Positions 31,768 through 42,639 of a stretch of 64,000 nt of DNA are shown here, piece by piece (the stretch's first letter is position 1; every line of letters starts with the position of its first letter). The stretch is from Selaginella moellendorffii (lineage: Eukaryota > Streptophyta > Lycopodiopsida > Selaginellales > Selaginellaceae): assembly GCF_000143415.4 (NCBI RefSeq), contig NW_003314333.1:248001-312000 (forward strand), read 5' to 3'. Made by a program: the position numbers and the translations under genes. The notes below the pieces were generated by a model. The model had not been told where the DNA came from, did no database searches, and worked only from the letters and a program-made list of their open reading frames with translations.

Positions 31768-33264
31768 CTAGTTCCGCCTGTGCTTGCGACTGAGATCGAG
31801 CGCCAGTGGCCTTCCAATGCTCCGGCGCATCCACAGGCACGCCCTGGGCGACGGATCCGAAGCCCCCAACGAATCCAATCGCTTGAGCGTCAAGGCGGCC
31901 GCTTTCTTGACACACACATCCACCGCCGCGGGCCGTAGGTGTTGCTCTTCGTGATATGATCGATCCTGCTCGTCGCCGTGATGGCGACGATCCGGTGCCA
32001 AATTGCTGGAATTGCTAGCGGCAGCCAGCGCCTGGCACACCTCGATTGCGAGCTGGCGGTGTTGGGCGATAACATCCGCGGCAGCAGCTGTACCGGTGGA
32101 TCCCCTGCCGGTGGGACTGTTACTCCTTGAATCCGAGTGCTCCTCTTGATCTTCCTCCTCGGATTCCTCGTCCTTAGCTGCTGCAACTTGTTCTCGATCG
32201 TGATTTCCATCTTGGTCTTCTTTATCTTGGTGACTTGCAGCAACGTCGGAGCTCACAGGCGGAGGATCTTCTTCATGAATAGAATCCCTGGCAAAGTCCG
32301 TCAGATCGATCTCATAGCTGGTGTCTGGATCTTGGTCCTTGCAAGTGCTCGTCACCACAGATTCCTGGACTGCCCGCACGGCGGCATCAAACAGCTCGCC
32401 CCCTTTCCTACTCGAGTTGGATCTGGCGAAGCGAGCAGGGGATGCCAAGGGCGACGAGATGGACGACCTCTTGCTCTTGCTGCGCAGCAGCAATCCACCA
32501 GAGCTCCGGCCATTGCAGTAGATGGAAGAAGGGGCCGGCTGCGTTGCGGGTAGCGTTTTGCTGTTCTTGAGCTTCTTCTTCTTCTTGGAGGAGGAAGACG
32601 ATGATCTCACCTTTACCTGTCCAATGCAAGTCACCTGTGGAGACGTTGGTTCGCTGTAGCTCCCTCGAGCAGAATCCGCCGGAACTCTCGAGAAAGTTGG
32701 CCCGCCTTTGGTACTGCCGCATCTCATGCTCCCTCCGCCGCCACCGCCGCCACCTCCTCCTCCGGATGCCACCATCATCATCTCCGCCACAGCGGCAGCA
32801 CCATGGCCGGGATGATCCGCGAGAACCAGCTTGGGAATGAGGCCCAGCGAGCTCCTCGTCTTGCTACTCCGGCTCCCGGGGAAGCAACCCAGGAAGTGGT
32901 GGCCAAAGTAGCTCCGCTTGCTGGGCGCGGCATACCTGGCGCTCGACCCACCGTTTCGGATGCTTCCCTGCCTCTCCATCATCATCATCCCGCTGCCATT
33001 CATCGCCTTGGAGCTCAGCCCCCGCTGCTGCTGCTGCTGGCCGCCACTGCTGTAAGTGAGCGTTTCACACATGACCCGCGAGTAGTCCCGGCTAGACGAT
33101 TTCTTGAGCACAATATGTGGATCATGGTCGCTGTGATTCACGACCTCTTCGTCCCCTCCGCCTTCGGATGCTCCGCCCGACGATCCTGCCGCCATGATAG
33201 CTTGTGCGAGTGACGGCTTCCCCGGCTTCTTGGGCAATGCGAGGGGGAGAGAGATAGAATCCAA
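31768..33264 (-). CDS. Plant-specific low-complexity protein with SEPTSPQVTCIGQVKVR motif
   Basis: Single exon, 498 codons. The only strong block is SEPTSPQVTCIGQVKVR, followed by a Ser/Lys run and a basic region with CNGRSSGGLL; this pattern marks a plant family of unknown function that includes proteins annotated as syringolide-induced 14-1-1-like. The rest is low complexity: poly-Gly (about 165-175), Gln and Ser runs, and acidic stretches. A leading MDSISLPLALPKKPGKPSLA and basic blocks could serve nuclear localisation. The 5' flank has a (CT)n tract at 33364-33398. It is probably regulatory, but no role can be given from sequence. Confidence 0.75.
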   Translation of the reverse strand: MDSISLPLALPKKPGKPSLAQAIMAAGSSGGASEGGGDEEVVNHSDHDPHIVLKKSSSRDYSRVMCETLTYSSGGQQQQQRGLSSKAMNGSGMMMMERQGSIRNGGSSARYAAPSKRSYFGHHFLGCFPGSRSSKTRSSLGLIPKLVLADHPGHGAAAVAEMMMVASGGGGGGGGGGGSMRCGSTKGGPTFSRVPADSARGSYSEPTSPQVTCIGQVKVRSSSSSSKKKKKLKNSKTLPATQPAPSSIYCNGRSSGGLLLRSKSKRSSISSPLASPARFARSNSSRKGGELFDAAVRAVQESVVTSTCKDQDPDTSYEIDLTDFARDSIHEEDPPPVSSDVAASHQDKEDQDGNHDREQVAAAKDEESEEEDQEEHSDSRSNSPTGRGSTGTAAAADVIAQHRQLAIEVCQALAAASNSSNLAPDRRHHGDEQDRSYHEEQHLRPAAVDVCVKKAAALTLKRLDSLGASDPSPRACLWMRRSIGRPLALDLSRKHRRN

Positions 33265-33359
33265 TGCTAGCTAGGGTAGGATCCACACCTCTCCAGCCTC
33301 CAGGCCTTCCTTCCAGCTATAGCTACTTAGCTATCTAACAACAAGTGAGTGATAGACTC

Positions 33360-33363
<4 letters not shown>

Positions 33364-33398
<35 letters not shown>
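33364..33398. repeat. (CT)n microsatellite
   Basis: About 17 uninterrupted CT units, about 100 bp upstream of the ATG of the minus-strand gene at 33264; a GA/CT tract in a plant 5' leader. From 33400 to 34400 I see no gene; only AT-rich spacer with a short ACAAT repeat near 33817-33830. Confidence 0.95.
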
Positions 33399-33401
<3 letters not shown>

Positions 33402-34400
33402 CTCAGCTCACACTCACACTAAAGCATGCTTGGCCTCTTTGTTTTTGCTCGCTCATCACTGATCAGGGCTTTCATCGTCCGAGTTAGTTGGAGCCAGTTC
33501 ATAAACAGGCATCTCTCTACCTAAAAAACACTCGCTCTCGATCTCGATCGACGCCATCACTAAACAATTGGTAACCAGGCGTCGGGGATTGAGTAGGACA
33601 TTAGATATTGATATTTCTATCTCTCCTCCATGTTGATGGTGGGGTGGAAGGAATTAGCGGCGAGGTTTGCTCAGGGAAAATCCCCCCGGCCACCTCCATC
33701 TCCATCCAAACACCAAAAAGCAAACAAGCGCAAACAAGGCACACAGCAGTGATCTTGTTTTGTCAGGCCAGGGGACCGACGTTGACACGCTGCATACACC
33801 CCCCTGTAGCCATATACAATACAATACAATATACACCTGTGTAAATATGCGTATAAAAAAGGTGACTGACTGCTCCTGGGCTTCGCTTTTGCTCTCGGTC
33901 CAACGATCGATTCCCTCCACCAGCAAAGAAATGCTTGCCTTGTGGACAAGTCGATCACACGGGTTAGGGAAGCCAGACTTGACCGGGGAAAAGGTGGCGC
34001 AACTCCTTCAAGTTGGTGACCTTGGCCTTCGGTCAAATCATTCGCGTTTCGGAGGAAGAGATTTGAAGAGAAAGAATATCAAATGCTGTGCCATGCTGGT
34101 GTTTGTCCAATGGTGGCGTACGCATGAGCGTAAATAATGTGGGTGGTGGTCAGACCCCGGCCTGGATGCGATCATGCGATGCGATGCCATGAGAAATTGT
34201 TTTGGACGTACAAGAAGAAACAAACAAACGAGAGGAGCTCTGCCAGATTTTACTTCACATAACATGGCCAGCTCAGTCTAAGCAGCGACTTTGACACGGT
34301 CTTCCACGTTTCGCCCTCGAATATTTTCAAACTTCAAATAAACCCCGCGAAGATAACTCTGTTCTTGATTGTCAAAGAGAGAAAGTGATCCGATCCATCG

Positions 34401-36374
34401 CTACGTTACCAGGAACATGATGCCGGTGATTTCTCGGTCGCGATCAAGCCCGAGCTTCTCTCCCTCTCGATCTCCCTGCCAGATCAACTCGGACAGCAGC
34501 GAATACACCGCGGTGTCCTCGTCGTCGAGCTCCACCACACGCGCCGCCGCGCGGCCGCCGCGATCGCTGTCACCGTGGTTCCTGCAAGCTCCCAGCAAGC
34601 TCCTCCATGAGACCGCATCGGGAGGCACCGGCATGGCGGCGATCACCTCCTCCGCCGCCGCCAGTTCCCCCGTCCGGCCCAGCAGATCCACGATGCAATT
34701 GTAGTGTCCCCTCGCGGGGCGGAGGTCCGAGTACTCGTTCATCAGTCGCAAGTAGCCGCAGGCCTCGGACACAACTCCGATGTGAGCACACGCGGCCAAG
34801 ATGGACGTGAAGCTCGCCTCGTCCGGAACCATGCCCTCAAGATTCATGGCGTGGAAGAGCGCCAGCGCCTCTCTGCAGCCCCAGACGTTCCGGGCATACG
34901 CCTCGAGGACGACGTTCCACGACACGAGGTTCTTCCACGGCATGGCCTCGAACGCTTGCCTCGCCTCGGACAGGATCCCGTGGTGGGCATACGCCGACAC
35001 CATGCCCGTCCACGAGATGACGGTCCTCCACGGCATGAGCAGGAACGTTCTCTTGGCCTCTTCCAGGAGCTTGCTCTGGGCGTAGATCATGAGCAGCGCC
35101 GTCCACGACACCACATCCCGCTCAGGCATTCCGTGGAATGTGTCCACTGCCTCGCTCAGTTGCCTGCGCTCGGCGTACGCTTGTAAGATCACGTTGCACG
35201 AAGGGACGCTCCACTTAGGGATTCTTGAAAAGGCCTGGATTCCCAGCTCCAGCTCCTCGTTCTGGGTATACGCGGCCACCACCGCATTCCACGAGACGAT
35301 GTTCTTCTCTGGCATCTCGTCAAACACGAGCTTCATGTCCGGGGTATGCCCCTTTTGGGCATACGCCGTCAGCATTGCGGTCCACGCCACCACGTCTTTG
35401 TAGGCCATGCTGTCAAACGCCGTCTTGGCCTTGTCAAGATGCCCGTTCAGGGCATACGCGTGGAACATGGCGTTTGTGAGCGATCGCTCCTGCCGGGCAG
35501 ACGCAAACGCCAGCTCCGCCCGTCTCACGTCCCCGCACTCGCCGTAGGCCTGTATCATCACCTGCCACGTACGCCAGTCCCGCTGGGGCATCCGCCACGC
35601 GACCCCCATTGACCGCTCGTATTGACCGTTGACGGCATAGCCGTGGATGAGCGCGTTCCACGTCACCACATTTCGCTGCGGCATGGCGTCAAACATGGCC
35701 TTCGCCTCATCAAGCCGGTCCTCCTCCACGTACGCCGCCAGGAGGGACGTCCACGAGACCACGTCCCACTCGGGCGCCAGGTGGAACGCCACGCTGGCCT
35801 CGTTAAGATGCCCAAACTGGGCAAGCCCGTGCATGATCACATTCCACGACTGGATGTTCCTCTCGGGCATGACTTGGAAGAGCCACGAAGCCTCCTCTAC
35901 GAGGCCAGCGTTAGCTTTCGCCGACACAAGGCAGTTCCAGGCGCTTAGATCCCATTGCGGGGTCTTGTGAAAGATTTCTGTAGCTTTCTCCAAATGCCCA
36001 TATTGGTGAAATGCGGTAACCATAGTATTCCATGAGATAACGTCCCTCTCCGGCATACCCTGGAAGCTCGCGAGCGCTTCGCCCAGATGTCTATTCTGTG
36101 CAAGGAGGTGGATCATCGTATTCCATGCACAGACGCTTGGATTGTCTAGTTGCTGGAAGAGCGAGCGTGCATCGTCCACACTGCCGCATCGCCCGTACAT
36201 GTGGAGAAGGAGATTGCTCAGCTGCTTGTCCTGCGCAAACCGGCTGGCCAGAATTTGCTCGTGAATTCGTCTTCCCTCGGCGATATCCCTGGTTCGCGTG
36301 CATGATCTCACAGCTCCCACCATGCACATCCATTCCTTCTTGGTCGCTGTCTCAGCCGCGAGCCATCGTAGCAT
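34401..36374 (-). CDS. SS-type PPR protein
   Basis: Intronless, 657 codons. Starts MLRWLAAETATKKEW, then VRSCTRTRDIAEGRRIHEQI as first motif and about 15 S motifs of 31 residues (KAMFDAMPQRNVVTWNALIH). The late block DEASFTSILAACAHIGVVSE is followed by YNCIVDLLGRTGELAAAEEV and ends AVYSLLSELIWQGDREGEK with a short unrelated tail, so the E domain is cut after its first few residues. No DYW domain. The ATG lies 32 bp after the stop of the upstream PPR gene (36407-38797) on the same strand; the transcripts could be dicistronic or the promoter of this gene lies inside the other gene. Confidence 0.92.
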   Translation of the reverse strand: MLRWLAAETATKKEWMCMVGAVRSCTRTRDIAEGRRIHEQILASRFAQDKQLSNLLLHMYGRCGSVDDARSLFQQLDNPSVCAWNTMIHLLAQNRHLGEALASFQGMPERDVISWNTMVTAFHQYGHLEKATEIFHKTPQWDLSAWNCLVSAKANAGLVEEASWLFQVMPERNIQSWNVIMHGLAQFGHLNEASVAFHLAPEWDVVSWTSLLAAYVEEDRLDEAKAMFDAMPQRNVVTWNALIHGYAVNGQYERSMGVAWRMPQRDWRTWQVMIQAYGECGDVRRAELAFASARQERSLTNAMFHAYALNGHLDKAKTAFDSMAYKDVVAWTAMLTAYAQKGHTPDMKLVFDEMPEKNIVSWNAVVAAYTQNEELELGIQAFSRIPKWSVPSCNVILQAYAERRQLSEAVDTFHGMPERDVVSWTALLMIYAQSKLLEEAKRTFLLMPWRTVISWTGMVSAYAHHGILSEARQAFEAMPWKNLVSWNVVLEAYARNVWGCREALALFHAMNLEGMVPDEASFTSILAACAHIGVVSEACGYLRLMNEYSDLRPARGHYNCIVDLLGRTGELAAAEEVIAAMPVPPDAVSWRSLLGACRNHGDSDRGGRAAARVVELDDEDTAVYSLLSELIWQGDREGEKLGLDRDREITGIMFLVT

Positions 36375-36406
36375 GAATCACTCCTTCCTCCGTGATCGAT
36401 CGCTCA

Positions 36407-38797
36407 CTAGCCACATTGGCTGGAGATCGTCGAGAGCAGCAAATAGTGAGATGGGTTACTGGAATCTATCTCCATGGCGCGGCCAGCGGCAAATCTCGCC
36501 CTCTCCATGTCCTGGTGGATCCGGCAAGCCCCCAAGAGAGCTCCCCATGCTATAGTGCTCGGGGAGATGGGCATGCTCGTCACTATCTCCTCGGCCAGCT
36601 CCATCTTGCCGGCTCGTCCAAGCATATCGATCACGCAGGAATAGTGTTCCTTGGACGGAGCCACTCGAAAGTCATCCACCATCGACACGAAAACCTGGCG
36701 AGCTCGGCTCATCGATCCGACATGACTACAAGCGGACAAGACCGTCATCAGCGTGATCTCGTCGGGTGGAGCGCCCTCCAAGTTCATCGTCTGGAACGCA
36801 TCCAGAGCCTCGGTGTGGAATCCATTCGAGTCGTAGGCCTTGATCATCGCGTTCCACGACACGGCATTCCTCTCGGGCATCTCCTCGAAGAGACTCCTCG
36901 CCTCGTCCATATACCCCTTTTGGGCATACACGGAAACAATGGCCGTCCACGTTATCACACTCCTCTCCGGCATCTCCTCAAAGAGAGCTCGAGCTCGATC
37001 CAAATGCCCATGCTGGGCATTGCCTACAATCACCACCGTGACCGTCACGGTGCTCCACTCGGGCATTCGCTGGAATCCAGCCTCGGCCTCCTGGAGCCGA
37101 TCGTTCTGTGAGAGCGCTGCAATTAGCGCAGTCCAGGAGACACCATCTCGCTCCTCGGCGGCATCAAAGAGCTCCTTAGCTTGCTGGGGGCATTCAAACC
37201 GAGCGTAAGCGGAGATCATCGTGTTCCAAGACAGAAGCGCGTTGCTGGGCAATCGATCAAACACGAGCTTCGTCTCGGCGAGCTCTCCGGACTGGGACAA
37301 GGAGTGGAGCAGCCACGTCCAGTGGCTTCTCCCGCGCTCGGGCATGGAATCAAAAACTTGCCTGGCTCTTGCAGTGTCGGATCTCCTCACCAACGCATTG
37401 AAGAGCGCGTTCCAAGTCGCCACCCTGTGCTGTGGCATCCGCTGGAACATGAGCTCCGCTTGATCCGCGTGACCGGCCTCGGCGTGAGCTTGCATCATGC
37501 ACGTCCACGACACCACGTCCCTGTGAGGCATCGAATCGAACAAGCTCTTGCAGTGGGCTTCGTGGTGCTCTTGGCCATCGCTGCTGATATTCTTGGCATC
37601 TGCTGCGAGGAGAGAATTCAGCGTCACCAGGTTCATAGCCGGCATTCGATCGTATAGCGTCTTGGCCTCGTCGGTCTGCCCGGCTTCGACGTAAGCTTGC
37701 ATCATCGCGTTCCAAGACAAGAGGTCGCGCTTGGCCATCCTCTCGAAGAAGAGGCTCTCGGCCTCTCTCACCATGGTGCCAGTGTGAGCGTACGCTGCGA
37801 TCATTCCATTCCACGAGGATAGATCTTTCACTGGCGCTTGGTGGAACAGGCTCTCGGCTTCGTCGATCATCCCATTCTGCGCGTAGGCCTGGATCATGGC
37901 GTTCCACGACACAACGTCCCGGTAGGGGATCTTGAGAAAGAAACTCTCGGCGCCCTCGACGCAGCCATCGTTCGCAAAGGCCGCTATCATCGTTCCCCAC
38001 GAGACCTCGGTCCGGCAGGGCATGCTGTCGAACCCGGCCTTTGCTCCCTCGGGATCGCCCTTGAAAGCGTGAGCGGCCAGCAAGACATTCCACGACACCA
38101 CGCTTCGATCAGGCATTACATCGAAGATCTCTTTGGCCTTGTCGTAATGCTCGCTGTGAACGTAAGCAGTCATCATAGTCGTGCTTGCAATCGGGCTCCA
38201 AACTGGGATCTTCTCAAACACTTCGCGAGCGTTGTGCACAAGCCCGTTCTGGGCAAATGCTTGTATCATCCCGTTCCACGACACAATATTCCTCTCCAAC
38301 GAAGAATCAAACATTCTCTTTGAAGTATCAACTTCGCCATTCGATGCATACGCAGATATCATAGCATTGCACGACACCAAATTCCACTGAGGTGTCAGAA
38401 AGAAAGCTCTTTCACAAAATCCCAAATGCCCACCTTGGGCAACTGCTGCGATGATGGCATTCCAAGAAACCACGTCTCGCACGGGCATCCGATCGAAAAT
38501 CTTCTGCACATACTGGACGGCGCCATTGTCGGCGTAGGCCTGGATCATGATATTCCAGGAGAAGACATTGGGCTCCTGGGTCGCTGCAAACACGGCCTCG
38601 GCATCTTGAGGGCGGCCGCATTTTCCATACATCTGGACGAGGAGATTGCGGAGGAAAGTGTTGTGGGCGTGATCGCTGGCTTGGATCTGAGCGTGGATGC
38701 GCTTTCCCTCTGCCAAATCCTTGGCCGCCGCGCAATGCTTGAGGCTCCTGGCAAAAAGATCTTGCTGTTGCTTCCGCTGCAACAAAGCTAGGCTCAT
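36407..38797 (-). CDS. SS-type PPR protein
   Basis: Intronless, 796 codons. The first motif is LKHCAAAKDLAEGKRIHAQI, followed by about 18 S motifs (EIFDVMPDRSVVSWNVLLAA), a P/L block (DEITLMTVLSACSHVGSMSR) and the truncated E start SHYLLLSTISSQCG. In the middle, one motif is replaced by an insert with KNISSDGQEHHEAHCKSLF. Organelle RNA binding is inferred from the family. A decayed partial copy lies at 41040-41905 on the same strand. Its ATG is 135 bp from that of HMG-CoA synthase, transcribed away. Confidence 0.92.
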   Translation of the reverse strand: MSLALLQRKQQQDLFARSLKHCAAAKDLAEGKRIHAQIQASDHAHNTFLRNLLVQMYGKCGRPQDAEAVFAATQEPNVFSWNIMIQAYADNGAVQYVQKIFDRMPVRDVVSWNAIIAAVAQGGHLGFCERAFFLTPQWNLVSCNAMISAYASNGEVDTSKRMFDSSLERNIVSWNGMIQAFAQNGLVHNAREVFEKIPVWSPIASTTMMTAYVHSEHYDKAKEIFDVMPDRSVVSWNVLLAAHAFKGDPEGAKAGFDSMPCRTEVSWGTMIAAFANDGCVEGAESFFLKIPYRDVVSWNAMIQAYAQNGMIDEAESLFHQAPVKDLSSWNGMIAAYAHTGTMVREAESLFFERMAKRDLLSWNAMMQAYVEAGQTDEAKTLYDRMPAMNLVTLNSLLAADAKNISSDGQEHHEAHCKSLFDSMPHRDVVSWTCMMQAHAEAGHADQAELMFQRMPQHRVATWNALFNALVRRSDTARARQVFDSMPERGRSHWTWLLHSLSQSGELAETKLVFDRLPSNALLSWNTMISAYARFECPQQAKELFDAAEERDGVSWTALIAALSQNDRLQEAEAGFQRMPEWSTVTVTVVIVGNAQHGHLDRARALFEEMPERSVITWTAIVSVYAQKGYMDEARSLFEEMPERNAVSWNAMIKAYDSNGFHTEALDAFQTMNLEGAPPDEITLMTVLSACSHVGSMSRARQVFVSMVDDFRVAPSKEHYSCVIDMLGRAGKMELAEEIVTSMPISPSTIAWGALLGACRIHQDMERARFAAGRAMEIDSSNPSHYLLLSTISSQCG

Positions 38798-38932
38798 ATC
38801 CTTCCCGGGCCATGGGCGCGGCTACAGGTGTGCCGTGGGACGTCGCAGACCCATGGCGCGATCAACACACCGTGTGCGCGGGAATAAAGGCCATAATTTG
38901 AAAAGGGGCCCTAGGGTTCGTGGTCAGTGGCG

Positions 38933-40878
38933 ATGGCGAAAGACGTGGGAATTCTCGCAATGGAGGTCTACTTTCCGGGCGTGTGCGTCAACCAGGTACT
39001 GTGATCTTTCATGTCGATCCATGATCCATGATTGACGATCGATCGAGCGATCGCTTTTCAGGTAGACTTGGCGAAGTTTGACAAAGTGCCGCCAAAGTAC
39101 TACACCGAAGGCTTGGGACAGGAGCGCCTGGCTTTCTGCGAGGACACCGAAGATGTGATCTCCATGAGGTGCTACGATCGCACAAGTTCTCTCAGGGAAC
39201 GCAAGCCTCTTCACTAGAATTCTCGTTCTAAGTTTGTTTGATAGCTTGACAGTGGTCAAATCGCTCTTGGAGAATTATAACATATCTCCTTCAAGCATTG
39301 GACGGCTCGAGGTTGGAAGCGAGACCGTGATTGACAAGAGCAAGTCCATCAAAAGCTACCTCATGCCTTTGTTCGAGGTGAGATGAGACTGAGATCGTCA
39401 TTCGTCTTTGGTCTATGTAACGTTGGTTAAAAACCTGGACAGGAGAACAGTGGCATTGAAGGCGTTGACTCCACCAATGCTTGCTATGGAGGAACCGCAG
39501 CGCTCTTCAACTGTGTCAACTGGATCGAAAGTCGCTCATGGGACGGAAGGCTTGCGATCGTTGTAGCCGCAGACATTGCGGTAAGTTTTCGATCATGGAG
39601 CTAAACCGGTGACCTGCATGTCAATTGCAGGTTTATGCTGAAGGCGCTGCTCGTCCCAGCGGCGGTGCTGGTGCAGTTGCCATGCTTGTAGGACCGAACG
39701 CGCCGCTTGTTCTTGATCGAAGCTATACCGGAACGTACATGGCTCACGTCTATGATTTCTACAAGCCTGACTTAAGCAGTGAATATCCGGTACATTGCTA
39801 CGTCTCCGTTGTTTTTCTTTTTCTTTTCTCACTTGGAATTGTGCTGTCGTCCAGGTGGTTGACTCCAAACTATCCCAAAAGTGCTACCTCAAGGCACTAG
39901 ATGTGTGCTACAAGAGATACTGCGAAAGGTGTGAATCGTGTTTCGTTAAAGCGCATGCTTCTTAAATATGGATGCAGATACGAGAGCATGGAGGCGAGAC
40001 CGTTCACTGTCCAGGAAGCACACTTTCTAGTCTTCCATGCACCTTTTAACAAGGTTTGGATCCTTTGGCGATTTCCGATGTATTCATTTAGTCTATTCCA
40101 GCTCGTTCGGAGAAGTTTTGAGCGGCTGCTGTGGAATGACTACCAGCGGGACTGCAGGTATCTCTTTACAAAACCTTGTTCTTGACTATGGCGTATTCAC
40201 CGTAGGACCTTGTGTACAGTTCTCTGGGAGAAGATGGAGAAAAACTCAAACCGTTTCAAGGATTGACGGCAGACGACATCGTCAGCAATGCAAGTCTCAA
40301 AGAGGTGAATTACAAATCTGTGGAGTTTTTTCTCACAGGCCGAATATCTCTTACAGGTCATGAAAGCTGTAGCGGAGCCTGGATATGATGCAAAGGTTTC
40401 CCCTTCGACGCTGATTCCGAGACGAGTCGGCAATATGTATTGCGCATCACTGTATGCTGGCCTAGCTTCCCTGGTCCACAACAAGGCCAGCTTACTCGAC
40501 GATGGCCAAAGCATTCTCATGTTCTCGTATGGAAGCGGGCTGGCATCGTCTCTCTTTTCCATCCGCGTCAGAAGAGTGGAAGGTGTTCACAGCTTGGAGA
40601 ACGTGGCCAAGACAATGGCAATCTCAGAGAAACTCGATTCTTGTGTTGCGGTACGCTGTCTTTCTTCGTTCTTATCACATATAAATTGTAATCTATGTTT
40701 TGCACGGCAGGTTTCTCCAGAAAAGTTTGTGGAGACGATGAAGCTAATGGAGAGTCGATATGGTTCCAAAGACTTCGTCCCATTGGGCGATTTGGCACCT
40801 GTTAGGCCGGGAGCATTCTACTTGGCTCGAGTAGACTCTCTATATCGCAGAACCTACGAACGACGAGCTCTAACTTGA
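38933..40878 (+). CDS. HMGS: Hydroxymethylglutaryl-CoA synthase
   Basis: Cytosolic enzyme joining acetyl-CoA and acetoacetyl-CoA to HMG-CoA, the step before HMG-CoA reductase in the mevalonate pathway. Eleven exons: 38933-38995, 39062-39168, 39245-39377, 39443-39580, 39631-39789, 39855-39928, 39978-40053, 40102-40157, 40220-40304, 40357-40650 and 40711-40878; 450 codons, normal for the family. The nucleophile is Cys115 in [16 protein letters not shown]; Glu79 lies in [10 protein letters not shown] and His245 in [10 protein letters not shown], together the catalytic triad. Further conserved parts are [16 protein letters not shown] and [14 protein letters not shown]. No transit peptide. All exon phases agree. 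Confidence 0.96.
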
Positions 40879-41039
40879 GTTAGAACTTCGAAGAGATTTT
40901 GTCACCGAAAACTTCGTATTAAAAGATCTCAGAAATGGTAGTCCGATAACACCAGTAACGAGGATTCTCACGCTCGAATTCTCATCTGTTCTAGCCGGAT
41001 CACGGCGCCATAAAAAAATCGTGTCAAACAAGTCTCTAG

Positions 41040-41905
41040 CGCCAGGCATTGCATCTATGATCTTTCGCCTCTCAGGCAGTCCAAACTGGGATCTTCTAGC
41101 CTTGTGCACGAGCCCGTTGCGGACGTATGCTTGAATAGTCCCATTCCACAATACGATTTTCCGTTCCAACACCGAATCAAAACACAGAGATCGCAGCTTT
41201 ACTACTTGATGCGTTGGCAGAGATCATTTGTGACACGACACCAAGTTCCATTTCGGTGTCAACCCGCTCTTAAGAACACAAATGCCCCTATTGGGCAGCT
41301 GCTGCAACGATAGCGTTTCAAGAGACCACGTCTCGCACGGGCATTCGATTATACTTCGCAAATGTCTGGAGACATGCAGAAAACACGCCCTCGGCACCTT
41401 GAGGGCAAGAAGCGCTACTGGCGACGTTTAGGCGGTTTACTCACTTGATCTAGACTCGGCGTTGCCTGTGCAATCAGGACAATAATCGCCACTAGAAACA
41501 CAAAACACTATGTGAGATCTGGTTGGAATTGCAGGGATCATGTAAAGGCTTTAAAAGGCCAGGAAACACAGCTAGAATTGCGAAATCAGTCTGTCGCGTC
41601 CCCTGGTAAGAAAGGGCCCAATTGTTGGCACCACCTTGCCGGCCACTGGAGTATATTCTTCTGCATATACCAGCTGATTCCAACTCCAACACTAAATTTC
41701 ATTGCAATGATGTTTAAAGACAAACCCTAAGAAGCATACAAACGCCCGCTCTATAAAGGTGGCCAGTGCGTTAACATTGGGCTCGCGGATTGTAGCAAAC
41801 AAGCCCTGGGCAATGTTGAGGGCACTTGCCATACGAGATTGGCAAAGGAGCCGGCGAATCCTTGGCCGCCGCGCAACGCCTGTCAAAAAGATCTTCCTGT
41901 TAAAG
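41040..41905 (-). pseudogene. Decayed partial copy of the PPR gene at 36407-38797
   Basis: Read on the minus strand, 41100-41172 keeps LERKIVLWNGTIQAYVRNGL, close to LERNIVSWNGMIQAFAQNGL of the intact gene; 41235-41420 matches the first S motifs (CCACGTCTCGCACGGGCAT in both), and 41770-41905 matches the N-terminal codons (AATCCTTGGCCGCCGCGCAA in both). A piece of unrelated DNA of about 300 bp (41460-41750) splits it, and frames are broken throughout. Confidence 0.8.
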
Positions 41906-42102
41906 TATCGCATATCCTGTCATGGTCATCGTTGTCACGAAACCAGAGGAGGAGATCCGGGCCATCCGATCCTGATCTAACGGCTCTAACTGACTGCTTC
42001 TTCATTTACAAAATTGTACAAGCCACTCCTTTGTCTCTGTAACAAAAGATAGCGCCCCTTTTCCAGGCCAAGCGAGCGAGCTAGCTGCCTATAGCCTTCT
42101 AC

Positions 42103-42608
42103 CTAGAACTGGCACGAAGTTCCCAGTCTCATCTGCTGTAGCCGGATCATCGCGCTCCCCTTCTCCGCGTTGTGTCGCTCCAAAACTTGGCCACAAACGC
42201 CGTGGAAGCATCGCATGAAAGCGTTCCATTCCCTGTCGCACAGGCTCGACAGGGCCAAGGACGTCTCCGCCGGCCGGGCAGTGCTGCGCTTGTGCGCGGA
42301 CGCCGATGCAAACCCCTTGGAGGAGGCTCGCTTCTTCTTGGCTTTCTTCTTTTTAGAGTTCATCCGACCGATGCTGCTGCTGGGTGTGGTGACGCAGCTG
42401 GAGCAGCAGCCTCTGGATCGATCCAGGCCGAGATCGAGATCGTCATCGTCATCCCCTTCGTCGTCGTCATCACCGTCCTCCTCCTCCTCCTCCTCCTCCT
42501 CCTCTCTGACTGGCTGCATCTCGGACACCGACCGGAAGAGCTGCTTCTTCACCGGCGAAGTTCGTGGCGAGCTCTTCGCGTCGCTAGCAGCTCGCGATGG
42601 AGAGATTA

Positions 42609-42639
<31 letters not shown>

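Noticed and set aside
31455-31938. Plus-strand ORFs of 85 and 136 codons beside the low-complexity gene
   Set aside because: They overlap the other strand's coding region and a PPR relic, and show no family features.
34704-35661. Several 75-160-codon plus-strand ORFs within the PPR genes
   Set aside because: They are antisense shadows; the His/Arg-rich composition (RHHVP and similar) is that of reversed S-motif codons.
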